12,550 nt of DNA from Nitrospirota bacterium (GTDB taxonomy: Bacteria > Nitrospirota > JACRHJ01): assembly GCA_021785055.1 (NCBI GenBank), contig JAJYGS010000060.1, forward strand, positions 1-12,550, in the 5' to 3' direction. This document shows positions 1-6,912 of the stretch, piece after piece; the first letter of the stretch is position 1; the number at the start of each line of letters is the position of its first letter. Both the position numbers and the translations under genes were made by a program. A model generated the notes under the pieces. It was not told where the DNA came from and made no database searches. It saw only the letters and a list, made by a program, of their open reading frames with translations.

Positions 1-2
1 TG

Positions 3-425
3 CTGTCCTCCACAATCGTATCGATAACGGTCTATCAGTTATACGACTGGATGCCGTTTTACGAGAAGCTCTTCATAATCATCTCGGTCTCGACGGCCGT
101 CTGGGTCGCAGTCGCCTTCCTGACGAAGCCCACCGACGAGGCCAGGCTCATAGAGTTTTATAAAAAAGCCGCGCCGGGCGGCCCCGGCTGGAGGCATATC
201 GAAAAGAAAATCGCCGAGCCTCATTCGCGCGGCAAGTCCATCGCAGGGGACGTCATACACTTCACGCTCGGAACGGTTATGGTCTACGGGTATACGCTCG
301 GCATCGGGAAGTTTTTGCTCGGCCATTCCACCGAGGGGATATTCTGGTGCGCATCAGCCGTACTCGCCACGGCGCTTTTGTATTCCGGCCTGACAAAGCG
401 CGGCTGGGACAAGGTATACGAGTAA
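3..425 (+). CDS. Sodium:solute symporter (SSS family), C-terminal part
   Basis: This is the 3' end of a gene that starts before the window; the frame is open from base 3 and gives 140 residues. SSS-family proteins are inner-membrane carriers that move sugars, organic acids or other solutes into the cell with Na+. About three hydrophobic segments are visible, at roughly residues 20-40, 78-103 and 110-128. Between the first two lies the segment TKPTD..RLIEFYKKAAPGGPGW, which I recognise as the cytoplasmic loop typical of the C-terminal part of many sugar- or acid-type SSS transporters. The substrate cannot be told from this part. The TAA stop overlaps the ATG of the next gene (TAATG), so the two are probably translationally coupled and form the upstream end of a four-gene operon. 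Confidence 0.85.
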   Translation: MSSTIVSITVYQLYDWMPFYEKLFIIISVSTAVWVAVAFLTKPTDEARLIEFYKKAAPGGPGWRHIEKKIAEPHSRGKSIAGDVIHFTLGTVMVYGYTLGIGKFLLGHSTEGIFWCASAVLATALLYSGLTKRGWDKVYE

Positions 426-787
426 TGTCCGGAAGAATCAGGCGCGAGAAGGACTGCGTGGCGAGGATGATTGAGATTTACTGCCATGACCTGCACGGCG
501 GCGGCTTGAGCCGCGGCGGGCCGGGGCCGGCTGACCGGCTGTGCGAGGAATGCAGGGGGCTTCTCGATTATGCAAACCTGCGCATAGATAAATGCGTATT
601 CGGCTCAAGAAAAGGCACATGCGCGAAATGCGCGATACACTGCTATAATAAAACGATGCGTGCCGGAATAAAAGAAGTAATGCGCCACTCCGGGCCCAAG
701 ATGACTTACAGGCACCCGTGGCTGTCGCTTATGCATTTCCTGGACGGGTTCAGAAAACCGCCGAACAGGAATAACCGGAATACATAA
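425..787 (+). CDS. ygbA: YgbA-type cysteine-rich protein (nitrous oxide-stimulated promoter family)
   Basis: This encodes 120 residues. I chose the ATG at 425 because it overlaps the preceding stop; the frame stays open further upstream, but that would bury the start inside the symporter gene. The protein fits the YgbA_NO family: REK.C..RMIEIYC near the N-terminus, CEEC at 40-43, LLDYANLRIDKCVFG, CAKC at 66-69, HCY at 72-74, then VMRHSGPKM and a late HP. Eight cysteines and several histidines suggest metal binding. In enterobacteria the gene is a member of the NsrR (nitric oxide) regulon, and its product has been linked to growth under nitrosative stress; its biochemical role remains unclear. 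Here it sits in an operon with a symporter and sugar genes, which gives no direct hint about its job. No NsrR site can be judged because the operon promoter lies outside the window. Confidence 0.85.
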   Translation: MSGRIRREKDCVARMIEIYCHDLHGGGLSRGGPGPADRLCEECRGLLDYANLRIDKCVFGSRKGTCAKCAIHCYNKTMRAGIKEVMRHSGPKMTYRHPWLSLMHFLDGFRKPPNRNNRNT

Positions 788-790
788 CCC

Positions 791-1912
791 ATGCGCGGCC
801 TTACAATCCTTTTTACGGAATCCTCCCGGAATTTCGGCGGGCAGGAGAGGCGCCTTCTCGCCGAGTCCCGTCTTGTGACGGAGCGCGGGCACAGGGTAGA
901 GATCGCCTGTCCTGGGAGAAGCGGCCTTTTCGGAAGGGCTTTATCTGCCGGAGTGCCCGTCCACCGCGTCCCGATGCGCGCCTCGCTCTGGCCGCCCGCG
1001 CTTGCCGCGCTTTTGCGCCTTGTTATCCGGCTGAAGCCGGACGTTATCTATTCCCACTCCGGGCACGACTCCTGGCTGTCGGGTATTGCGGGAGCCATAA
1101 CCGGAACGCCGCTTGTCCGCTGCCGCGATCTCCTTACGCCGGTGCGTTCAAAGACGGCATATATCCTGCCCCGCCGCGTGCTGGCATGCTCGGAGGCCGT
1201 TAAGGCCCAGCTCATGGAAGCCGGGGTGCCGGGCGGAAAAATATTCGTCTATTACCCGCACATCGATACCGCCAGGTTCGCCAGGGTTGACGAGGCTTCG
1301 AGGGCCGCCGTGCGGCTGGAGCTGAACGCAGTCGGGCGTTTCCCCGTCGTCTTCTGCGCCGGCGAGTTCCGCCCGGAGAAGCGGCAGGAAGACCTCGTCC
1401 GGGCGCTGGAGCTTCTGCTCCCGGAATTTCCGTCAGCCCTGCTTGTCCTGGCCGGGAGCGGCAGGCGGCTTGAAGCCGTCCGCAGCCTCGCCCGCGACAA
1501 GGGACTGGAAGGCAAGGTGCGGTTCCTGGGCGGGCGCGAGGATATACCGGCCCTTCTCTCGGCAGCCGACATATACGCTTTCCCTTCGGACATTGAGCCT
1601 TTCGGTAAGGCGCCTGTCGAGGCGATGGCGGCGGGGGTGCCGGTCATAGCTTCCCAAACGGGGGGATTAGTTGAGATAGTGGAGGATAAGAAAAACGGCC
1701 TGCTTGTCCCGCCGCGCGACCCCGATGCCATTGCCGCCGCTATCGTCAGGCTGGCAAGAGACGAGACCTTAAGAAAATCCCTCTCCGCCGCTGGCCGGGA
1801 ACGCGCGGCCTGTTTCGATTCGCGCGCCGCCGCGGAGCAGCTTATAGGTCATTTTTACGCCGTAGTGAAAAGGAAGAAGGTCGATGTGCGGGCGGCTCCC
1901 ACGGCAAGGTAG
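791..1912 (+). CDS. Glycosyltransferase family 4 (GT-B fold)
   Basis: This encodes 373 residues, a normal length for a retaining GT4 enzyme that transfers a sugar from a nucleotide-sugar donor, usually onto lipopolysaccharide core or another cell-surface glycan. The N-terminal half has the acceptor-side loop NFGGQERR at 14-21 and the stretch LKPDVIYSHSGHDSWLSG at 81-98. The C-terminal half has GEFRPEKRQEDLVRAL (191-206), with the basic pair that usually contacts the donor diphosphate. It ends with EPFGKAPVEAMAAGVPVIAS, which carries the E-x7-E pair (E269, E277) that defines GT4. There is no signal peptide, so it acts in the cytoplasm. The start lies 3 bases after ygbA with no clear Shine-Dalgarno, so translation probably depends on coupling. 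The acceptor and the sugar are unknown. The N-terminal loop looks like LPS-core transferases rather than thiol-cofactor enzymes. Confidence 0.9.
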   Translation: MRGLTILFTESSRNFGGQERRLLAESRLVTERGHRVEIACPGRSGLFGRALSAGVPVHRVPMRASLWPPALAALLRLVIRLKPDVIYSHSGHDSWLSGIAGAITGTPLVRCRDLLTPVRSKTAYILPRRVLACSEAVKAQLMEAGVPGGKIFVYYPHIDTARFARVDEASRAAVRLELNAVGRFPVVFCAGEFRPEKRQEDLVRALELLLPEFPSALLVLAGSGRRLEAVRSLARDKGLEGKVRFLGGREDIPALLSAADIYAFPSDIEPFGKAPVEAMAAGVPVIASQTGGLVEIVEDKKNGLLVPPRDPDAIAAAIVRLARDETLRKSLSAAGRERAACFDSRAAAEQLIGHFYAVVKRKKVDVRAAPTAR

Positions 1913-1915
1913 AAG

Positions 1916-2812
1916 ATGATAATTGATCTCCATACCCACGGCCTTTCAGGTTTCGGCTCGCGCTCCGAAAGTCCGGAGGACTACCTCGAAATGGCCGCCG
2001 CCATGAAGGCTCATGGGACGGACGCGTTTCTGCCGACGCTGTTTCCCGGCCCCGTGGGTATAATGCGCGCCCAGCTTGCGGCGATAAGGAAGGCGATGGA
2101 GGAGCAGTCCGCCCCCGCCGTTATACTCGGCGCGAACCTCGAAGGGCCGTTCGTGAATCCGAGAAGGCAAGGCGCGCTTGGGCCGGTTGGCAGGCCTCGG
2201 GTGGAGGAATGTTTTTGGCCGCCGTCCATCGATAATCTCCGGCGGCTGATTGACGGGTTCGAGGACGTTGTGAAGGTCATTACAATCGCGCCGGAACTCA
2301 AGGGCGCGCTTCGGTTAATAGAATTCTGCGCGGATGCGGGCATTATCGTGGACATGGGCCATTCGGATGCATCTTTCGAGCAGGCGCGGGACGGCGCGAA
2401 GGCCGGGGCCAGGGGGGTTACGCACCTCTTCAACGCGATGTCCGGCCTGCACCACAGAAACCCCGGCCTTGCGACATATGCGCTCATGGACGACGATTTA
2501 TACGTCGAGCTTATAGCCGACGGGGTACACGTATGCCCGGAGACGATAAGGCTCGTCCTGAAACTGAAGCCCGCCGACAAGATACTGCTCGTCTCCGATT
2601 CGCTTGCGCAGGCGAAGACCCCCGCGCACCCGGAGCCTTCGCCTCTGTATCTTCCGGACGAACCCGGCAGACCGGCGACGCTTGCCGGCGGCGGCCTTAC
2701 GCTGATGGAATGTGTGGAGCGCATGACACGCCTTGCCGGCGCGCCGCCTGAGTCGGCGCTAAGGTTCGCCTCGGAAAACCCGGAAAGATTTCTCTCTTAT
2801 AAAAATCTTTGA
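1916..2812 (+). CDS. nagA: N-acetylglucosamine-6-phosphate deacetylase-like protein, barrel domain only
   Basis: This encodes 298 residues, against about 380 for a normal NagA. NagA removes acetate from GlcNAc-6-P to give GlcN-6-P in amino-sugar and peptidoglycan recycling. The amidohydrolase motifs are all present: DLHTHG (H6, H8), NLEGPF (E76, metal ligand), MGHSDA (H149), THLFNAMSGLHHR (H170), ADGVHV (H205) and LLVSDS (D228, catalytic acid/base position). The HxH at the start is the pattern of two-metal NagA enzymes, not the E. coli Q-x-N form. By comparison with E. coli NagA as I remember it, about 50 residues are missing at the N-terminus and about 40 at the C-terminus. These are the parts that form the small beta-sandwich domain. 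An AAGG sits 6 bases before the ATG, and the start is 3 bases after the glycosyltransferase stop. GalNAc-6-P or another N-acetyl sugar phosphate is possible. Confidence 0.85.
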   Translation: MIIDLHTHGLSGFGSRSESPEDYLEMAAAMKAHGTDAFLPTLFPGPVGIMRAQLAAIRKAMEEQSAPAVILGANLEGPFVNPRRQGALGPVGRPRVEECFWPPSIDNLRRLIDGFEDVVKVITIAPELKGALRLIEFCADAGIIVDMGHSDASFEQARDGAKAGARGVTHLFNAMSGLHHRNPGLATYALMDDDLYVELIADGVHVCPETIRLVLKLKPADKILLVSDSLAQAKTPAHPEPSPLYLPDEPGRPATLAGGGLTLMECVERMTRLAGAPPESALRFASENPERFLSYKNL

Positions 2813-2837
2813 CAAACTGAATAGTTCCATTTACAAT
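2809..2837 (+). promoter_or_regulatory. Sigma-70-type promoter for the diguanylate cyclase gene
   Basis: TTGACA at 2809-2814 and TACAAT at 2832-2837 are separated by exactly 17 bases, which is close to the full consensus. The -35 box overlaps the TGA stop codon of the nagA-like gene. A start point about 7 bases after the -10 box would fall near 2844, only about four bases before the ATG at 2848, so the transcript would have almost no 5' leader. Confidence 0.75.
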
Positions 2838-2847
2838 ATCCAAGATT

Positions 2848-4011
2848 ATGAAAATTCATACTCTCGGCAAAGGCAGGATTGAGAAGTTCCTACGAAGGCT
2901 GATGGGCCAGGGTTCGCGCGGCTCCGCCCCGAAGCTTGACGAGGTATTGAAAGAAATACTTGTAAAAGCCGATGAATTTGTCCCGTCAGAGGCCGGTTCC
3001 ATCCTCCTTGACGACCCCTATATCAAGTCCGAACATATCGACGACCCGTTCAAGAACCAGCTTCATTTCGTTGCCTGCTTCGGGCCGGTGGCCGAAAAAG
3101 TCCTGGGCATGACTATCCCCGCCACATACGGCATCGCCGGGAAGACATACATAACCGGGCGCCCGTATATGGATGAGAATAACAATAAAAACAAAGACTT
3201 AAATGACGTAGTAGATAAAAAGCTGGCCACGAAAACCCGCTCGATCCTCTGTGTCCCCATCGTGCTTGGCCGCTCGGTTTGCGGGGTCATCGAGCTTATA
3301 AACCGAAAGGGCAAAAGGAATTACAGCAGGGACGAGATGAAGCTCCTGGAGATATTCGCCGGCTACACCTCCACCCTCATCCAGAACGCCCTCGACGCGA
3401 ACAGAAATGAGGAACTCACCAAACGGGACGACCTGACAGGGCTTTTTAACGACCGGTATTTCCACCGGCAACTATCCGAGGAACTAAGGAAGACCAAAAG
3501 GTCCGGAAGGCATATTTCCCTTCTTTTCCTTGACCTTGACAACTTCAAACAGGTAAACGACAGCTACGGCCACCTGGTCGGGAGCCGCACGCTTGCCGAA
3601 GTGGGGCATTTAATCCGCGACGCCCTCGAAGGGGAAAACGCAAGCATTGTGCGCTACGGGGGAGACGAATTCGCCATAATCCTGCCCGGCAGATCCCGCG
3701 ACGAGGCCTATCTCCTTGCCGAGCGCGTGCGGGGCGTCATACAGCACGCCGTTTTCCTGAAGGAAAAAATCCGGGGAGAGCAGCCTTATAACATCGCCGG
3801 AGTCATAACGTGCAGTGTAGGCATCGCGTCTTTCTTCGAGGACGGGCTCGAGGGCGGCAGCCTGGAAGAAGAAAAGATCGCCTTCATCCGTCACGCGGAC
3901 AAGGCGATGTACATGGCAAAGGAAAGCGGCAAGAACAATATCTGTTTCGGCGAGAAACAGGACGGAGGCATGGCTATATCTCCTCACGCGGCGCGCAGGG
4001 CCGACTGGTAA
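2848..4011 (+). CDS. GAF-GGDEF diguanylate cyclase
   Basis: This encodes 387 residues with no signal peptide or membrane segment, so it is a soluble cytoplasmic enzyme that makes c-di-GMP from two GTP. A GAF domain spans about residues 28-180, with GSILL, a central YGIAGKTYITGRPY and RSILCVPI..GRSVCGVIEL. The cyclase domain spans about 190-368: RDDLTGLFNDRYF, FLDLDNFKQVND (metal-binding D229), RYGGDEFAIILPG with an intact GGDEF at 271-275, and HADKAMYMAKESGKNN. At the place where the inhibitory RxxD site would sit, just before GGDEF, the residues are GENA (262-265), so product inhibition at an I-site is not expected. No Shine-Dalgarno precedes the ATG, and a strong promoter lies just upstream, which points to a leaderless mRNA. 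The 3' end overlaps the convergent Usp gene by 28 bases. The GAF ligand is unknown. Confidence 0.93.
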   Translation: MKIHTLGKGRIEKFLRRLMGQGSRGSAPKLDEVLKEILVKADEFVPSEAGSILLDDPYIKSEHIDDPFKNQLHFVACFGPVAEKVLGMTIPATYGIAGKTYITGRPYMDENNNKNKDLNDVVDKKLATKTRSILCVPIVLGRSVCGVIELINRKGKRNYSRDEMKLLEIFAGYTSTLIQNALDANRNEELTKRDDLTGLFNDRYFHRQLSEELRKTKRSGRHISLLFLDLDNFKQVNDSYGHLVGSRTLAEVGHLIRDALEGENASIVRYGGDEFAIILPGRSRDEAYLLAERVRGVIQHAVFLKEKIRGEQPYNIAGVITCSVGIASFFEDGLEGGSLEEEKIAFIRHADKAMYMAKESGKNNICFGEKQDGGMAISPHAARRADW

Positions 4012-4913
4012 GGCTGCGGCAGGAACATGACGGGCGTCGGAGAGTGCTTCAGCATCTCCTCGGCCACGCTTCCGACTGCTTTGCCTTCCATGTCCGCCTC
4101 CCGTCCGCCGACCCGGCCCCATGTCTTTTCCATGCCTATTTTTACCCTTCGGCCCCTGGACGGCATTATAATCATGCCGGCCTTTTCCTCCACGGCGATC
4201 TCTATTATGCCCGAAGGCGCCTCTCCGCGATGGACGTGAACGGTCGTCTTAAGCCCTTCGCTTTCAAACTCCCCGGCGTAATCCGCAAGCGCGCCTTCCG
4301 CCGCCATCTCGAAATCGCGCTGGACTTCCCTTGACGTCCCGGCCTCCACCACGTGCGCAAGGACGACCTCGTGAACCACGACTCCGGCAAGGGGTCTCAG
4401 GAACTCCGCCGCCTCGCCGGGGAAATCCGATATGTCCACCGGGACAAGCACCTTGCCCATAGGCCAGAGCGGCGCCTTCAGGACGTGCCCGCGCGCGTCC
4501 TCGGAGTGTTTCTCTATAAGTACCGGGATGGACGACTCCCGGACGACTTCTATGGAGACGCCTGCCGTTACGATGTCTTCTATGACGCCCTTGTCCACGC
4601 GGCTGATTATGATAACGGAAGCGCCCCACTCGGAGGCCTCCTTCGTTATCTCACGCGGGACAACGCCCTCGCGGACGTTCGTTTCCACGGAAATGCCGAG
4701 CGCCTCCAGGTCCTTCTTTATCTTCGCCAGGTCCCCAAGGGCGTCCTCTTTCGCCGCCTGCCGCCTTTCTTTTACTTCCGGAGGGACTACATAGAGCATC
4801 CGCATCTTCTTAATAAGTCCGCTCTCTCGCACGAGGGCGAGGTCCTTGAAGACCTCGCTGCAACCCCGCGAGAGGTCCGTCGCGCATAGAACCCTGTCGA
4901 AAACGGCATCCAT
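3984..4913 (-). CDS. Tandem universal stress protein, divergent and probably non-ATP-binding
   Basis: This encodes 309 residues forming two Usp repeats, about 1-135 and 152-298. The first begins FDRVLCATDLSRGCSEVF and the second MGKVLVPVDISDFPGEAAEFL. Usp proteins are cytoplasmic stress and signalling proteins, and some bind ATP. The usual ATP site is G-x2-G-x9-G-S/T. Repeat 1 has only ISRVDKG where this should start. Repeat 2 has PSRG at 251-254 but about 26 residues before GS at 281-282, an extra stretch of about 17 residues rich in G, R, E and K. ATP binding is therefore doubtful. GGAGG lies 4 bases before the ATG. The start is 10 bases after the peroxidase stop, making this the last gene of a Usp-peroxidase-Usp operon. 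Its 3' end overlaps the convergent cyclase gene. The exact role is unknown. Confidence 0.88.
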   Translation of the reverse strand: MDAVFDRVLCATDLSRGCSEVFKDLALVRESGLIKKMRMLYVVPPEVKERRQAAKEDALGDLAKIKKDLEALGISVETNVREGVVPREITKEASEWGASVIIISRVDKGVIEDIVTAGVSIEVVRESSIPVLIEKHSEDARGHVLKAPLWPMGKVLVPVDISDFPGEAAEFLRPLAGVVVHEVVLAHVVEAGTSREVQRDFEMAAEGALADYAGEFESEGLKTTVHVHRGEAPSGIIEIAVEEKAGMIIMPSRGRRVKIGMEKTWGRVGGREADMEGKAVGSVAEEMLKHSPTPVMFLPQPYQSALRAA

Positions 4914-4923
4914 AAAACCTCCG

Positions 4924-5889
4924 TCAATACCGGGTGTAAGGCAGATCGGGATAGTCGAATTTCGGCATCGTGCCGGTCAGGCTCCTGAGAAAATCCGCTA
5001 TCAATACCGCGTCTTTTCTGCTGATATTCGTGTTCAGGGCCTCATTGCCCATGACGACGACCGCACCCTCAAGCGTGTTGACGGAACCGTTATTGAAATA
5101 GGGCGCGGTCAGCTCGACATTTCTGAGCGTCGGGGTTCTGAAGGCGGACAGGTCAGCCGGGTTCTTAGTTACCTTGAACCGTCCTTCATCGACCGAACCG
5201 GGCACTTTTATGTGATGAAAGTTGCCGTCTGAGAGAACCGGCCCGTTATGGCAGGCCGTGCATCCCTTTTCCTGGAACAGGCGGTATCCCTCTCTTGCGT
5301 CTCTGGAGAGCGCCAGTTTGTCGCCCCGGAGGTAGCGGTCGAAAGGAGAATCAGGGGTTATAAGCGTGCGTTCAAACGTGGCTATCGCCTTGGCGATATT
5401 GCCGGGAGTTATCGGGTCGGTTTCCCCGAAAACCTCCTTGAAGCGAGTCACATATTCCGGGACCTGTTTGAGGTTATTCACCATCTGCGTAAGGGTCTGC
5501 TTCATCTCGACATCGGCCTGGATCGGTCCCAGCGCCTGCGCTTCCAGCCCGTCGGCCCTGCCGTCCCAGAACTGCGCCTTTATGAATGCGGCGTTGAGGA
5601 TGGTCGGGGTATTCCTCGGGCCTTCGCTCATCGCATGGCCGAGCGCGCGAGGCAGGCGATCCGTGTATCCCATGGCGGGATTATGGCACGTGGCGCAGCT
5701 TATCCATTTCGAACCGGAAAGCCGGGGGTCGAAAAACAGCATCTTCCCAAGTTCTATTTTCTGCGGGGTCATCGAGTTATCCGCCGGTATCGGCGGCAGC
5801 GCAGGCAATGGTTCTATCTCCGCCGGCCATGCCGGAACGGAGGCCGAGAGCAGGGCGGACACTAAAACGGCAAGGAATAATGGCCGCAT
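4924..5889 (-). CDS. Di-heme cytochrome c peroxidase (CcpA/MauG family), exported
   Basis: This encodes 321 residues with a signal peptide: hydrophobic stretch 4-20 and likely cleavage after WPA at 21-23. The enzyme should act in the periplasm, reducing H2O2 with electrons from small c-type cytochromes. Two haem c sites are visible, CATCH (65-69) and CTACH (210-214). Other family marks are LGKMLFFDPRLSG, GPRNTPTILNA, FWDGRADGLEAQALGPI, RTPTLRNVELTAPYF and a late TLEGAVVVMG. M280 fits the Met ligand of the high-potential haem, which favours a true peroxidase over MauG (Tyr there). H85 fits the distal His of the low-potential haem. In the usual YFHDG motif, His and Asp are replaced by Asn (N266, N267). 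An AAAGGAG lies 9 bases before the ATG, and the start is 4 bases after the upstream usp stop. It is the middle gene of the operon. Confidence 0.93.
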   Translation of the reverse strand: MRPLFLAVLVSALLSASVPAWPAEIEPLPALPPIPADNSMTPQKIELGKMLFFDPRLSGSKWISCATCHNPAMGYTDRLPRALGHAMSEGPRNTPTILNAAFIKAQFWDGRADGLEAQALGPIQADVEMKQTLTQMVNNLKQVPEYVTRFKEVFGETDPITPGNIAKAIATFERTLITPDSPFDRYLRGDKLALSRDAREGYRLFQEKGCTACHNGPVLSDGNFHHIKVPGSVDEGRFKVTKNPADLSAFRTPTLRNVELTAPYFNNGSVNTLEGAVVVMGNEALNTNISRKDAVLIADFLRSLTGTMPKFDYPDLPYTRY

Positions 5890-5893
5890 GGTT

Positions 5894-6799
5894 TTATTCT
5901 CCTTTTTGAAAGATTAGTTCTTCCGGAATCTTCCCGACCAGCACACTGCTTCGCGCATGTTTTACAACCCTCTGCGACACGTCCCCGACGAGTATTCCCC
6001 TGAGCCCGTGCATACCGGAAGACCCCATTACCGTTATGTACGGGGCCATCTCGTCTATCGCAGCAAGTATCTCGGATTCCGGCACTCCAACCGTCACATG
6101 CTCCCGGACAGTACTGAAGCGGTCTCTCAATGCCTTGGCGTCTTCAACGACAAATCTCTCCGCCTGCTCCATCAGATGTCTTCTCAGTTCCGTCATCATC
6201 GTGGACGTCTCGCTGTATGGGTAATACTGCTCCGGCAGGCTCGAAACCTGCATGTCCACCACGCTCAGCACGTCCACTACCGTATCCGGCGGGAACGGGA
6301 GCTTCATGAACAGGTCGCGCGCGTACTTTGCGTGGAGCGAGCCGTCCGTGCAGTAAAGCGCCTTCACGGGTCTTTCCGGCATCCTGTCCCGGACTATCAG
6401 GACGGAGCTGCCGCCGTGCCGCAGCACGTTGTTCGAGACGCTGCCCAGCAGGAACCTGCTGAGTCCCGTATGCCCCTTGTGCCCCATGACGGCAAGGTCC
6501 GCGCCAAACTCCACAATCGCCTCCGTGACCTCCCTCGCAGGGTCTCCCTCGCGGACGACCTCTTTCGCGTCGAGGCCCGTCTCCCGGAACCTTTCCGCCA
6601 CGTCCGCCACGAGTTTCTTCGCTGCGGCCTTGCCGGCCTTGCGGAAGTCCCGGTTCGGGTCGATAGTGTCCGGCAGGACGAATTCCTTCAGGACGTGGAG
6701 GATTACGAAGCTGTCTTCCGGCTCGAATTCCATAGACAGCAGGAAATCCATCGCCGAGTGCGACGGTTCCGAGCCGTCGGTTGCAAAGATAATGCGCAT
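5894..6799 (-). CDS. Tandem universal stress protein with ATP-binding motifs
   Basis: This encodes 301 residues in two Usp repeats, about 1-137 and 144-290. The start is set at 6799 because MRIIFATDGSEPS is the standard Usp beginning and a GAGG lies 5 bases before it. An upstream ATG at 6880 would add 27 residues unlike any Usp and would lie before the likely promoter. The first repeat carries an intact G-x2-G-x9-G-S motif (G106, G109, G119, S120). The second has G259, G262 and G272 but Asp 273 in place of Ser/Thr. At least the first half should bind ATP. The protein is cytoplasmic. It is the first gene of the Usp-peroxidase-Usp operon and is divergent from the receiver-kinase gene across about 160 bases. 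The family is linked to oxidative, respiratory and starvation stress; the specific role here is not known. Confidence 0.92.
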   Translation of the reverse strand: MRIIFATDGSEPSHSAMDFLLSMEFEPEDSFVILHVLKEFVLPDTIDPNRDFRKAGKAAAKKLVADVAERFRETGLDAKEVVREGDPAREVTEAIVEFGADLAVMGHKGHTGLSRFLLGSVSNNVLRHGGSSVLIVRDRMPERPVKALYCTDGSLHAKYARDLFMKLPFPPDTVVDVLSVVDMQVSSLPEQYYPYSETSTMMTELRRHLMEQAERFVVEDAKALRDRFSTVREHVTVGVPESEILAAIDEMAPYITVMGSSGMHGLRGILVGDVSQRVVKHARSSVLVGKIPEELIFQKGE

Positions 6800-6826
6800 G
6801 GCCGCCTCAGATATATTGACCGAATC

Positions 6827-6840
6827 TCCTGATTCCTGAT
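6827..6840. repeat. Tandem 7-base repeat in the usp leader
   Basis: TCCTGAT occurs twice back to back. On the minus strand it reads ATCAGGAATCAGGA and lies in the predicted 5' leader of the usp operon, between the candidate promoter and the ribosome binding site. It could be a regulator half-site pair or chance. Confidence 0.5.
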
Positions 6841-6843
6841 TAA

Positions 6844-6852
6844 AGTATAACA
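6844..6852 (-). promoter_or_regulatory. Possible extended -10 promoter of the Usp-peroxidase-Usp operon
   Basis: Read on the minus strand, this is TGTTATACT, an extended -10 (TGn plus TATACT, 5 of 6 consensus). No good -35 box stands at the usual distance: the hexamer there is ACGGCC, and a TTGAAA lies too far away. Extended -10 promoters can work without a -35, or an activator may help. The predicted leader is about 38 bases. Confidence 0.45.
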
Positions 6853-6912
6853 GATAAAAATGTCCTGGCCGTATTTTCAAGCCGTTTTTTTCATTAGCGA
6901 TAGCATCGGTTA

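Noticed and set aside
347..424. Earlier ATG at 347 for the YgbA-type gene
   Set aside because: It would overlap the symporter by 79 bases. The family's conserved region begins just after the 425 start, and the TAATG overlap is a typical coupling arrangement.
791..2812. Glycosyltransferase plus deacetylase pair as a bacillithiol- or mycothiol-like thiol pathway
   Set aside because: Those pathways use an LmbE-type deacetylase, not a NagA-type amidohydrolase. The glycosyltransferase N-terminus looks like LPS-type GT4 enzymes, and no cysteine-adding enzyme is nearby.
6800..6880. Longer start (ATG at 6880) for the first Usp gene
   Set aside because: The 27 added residues are unlike Usp proteins. 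The 6799 ATG has a ribosome site and the standard Usp N-terminus, and the candidate promoter lies between the two starts.
6865..6891. Possible terminator (GGC ... GCC followed by a T-run) upstream of the receiver-kinase promoter
   Set aside because: The stem is only 3 base pairs and no gene ends there; it is simply AT-rich intergenic sequence.
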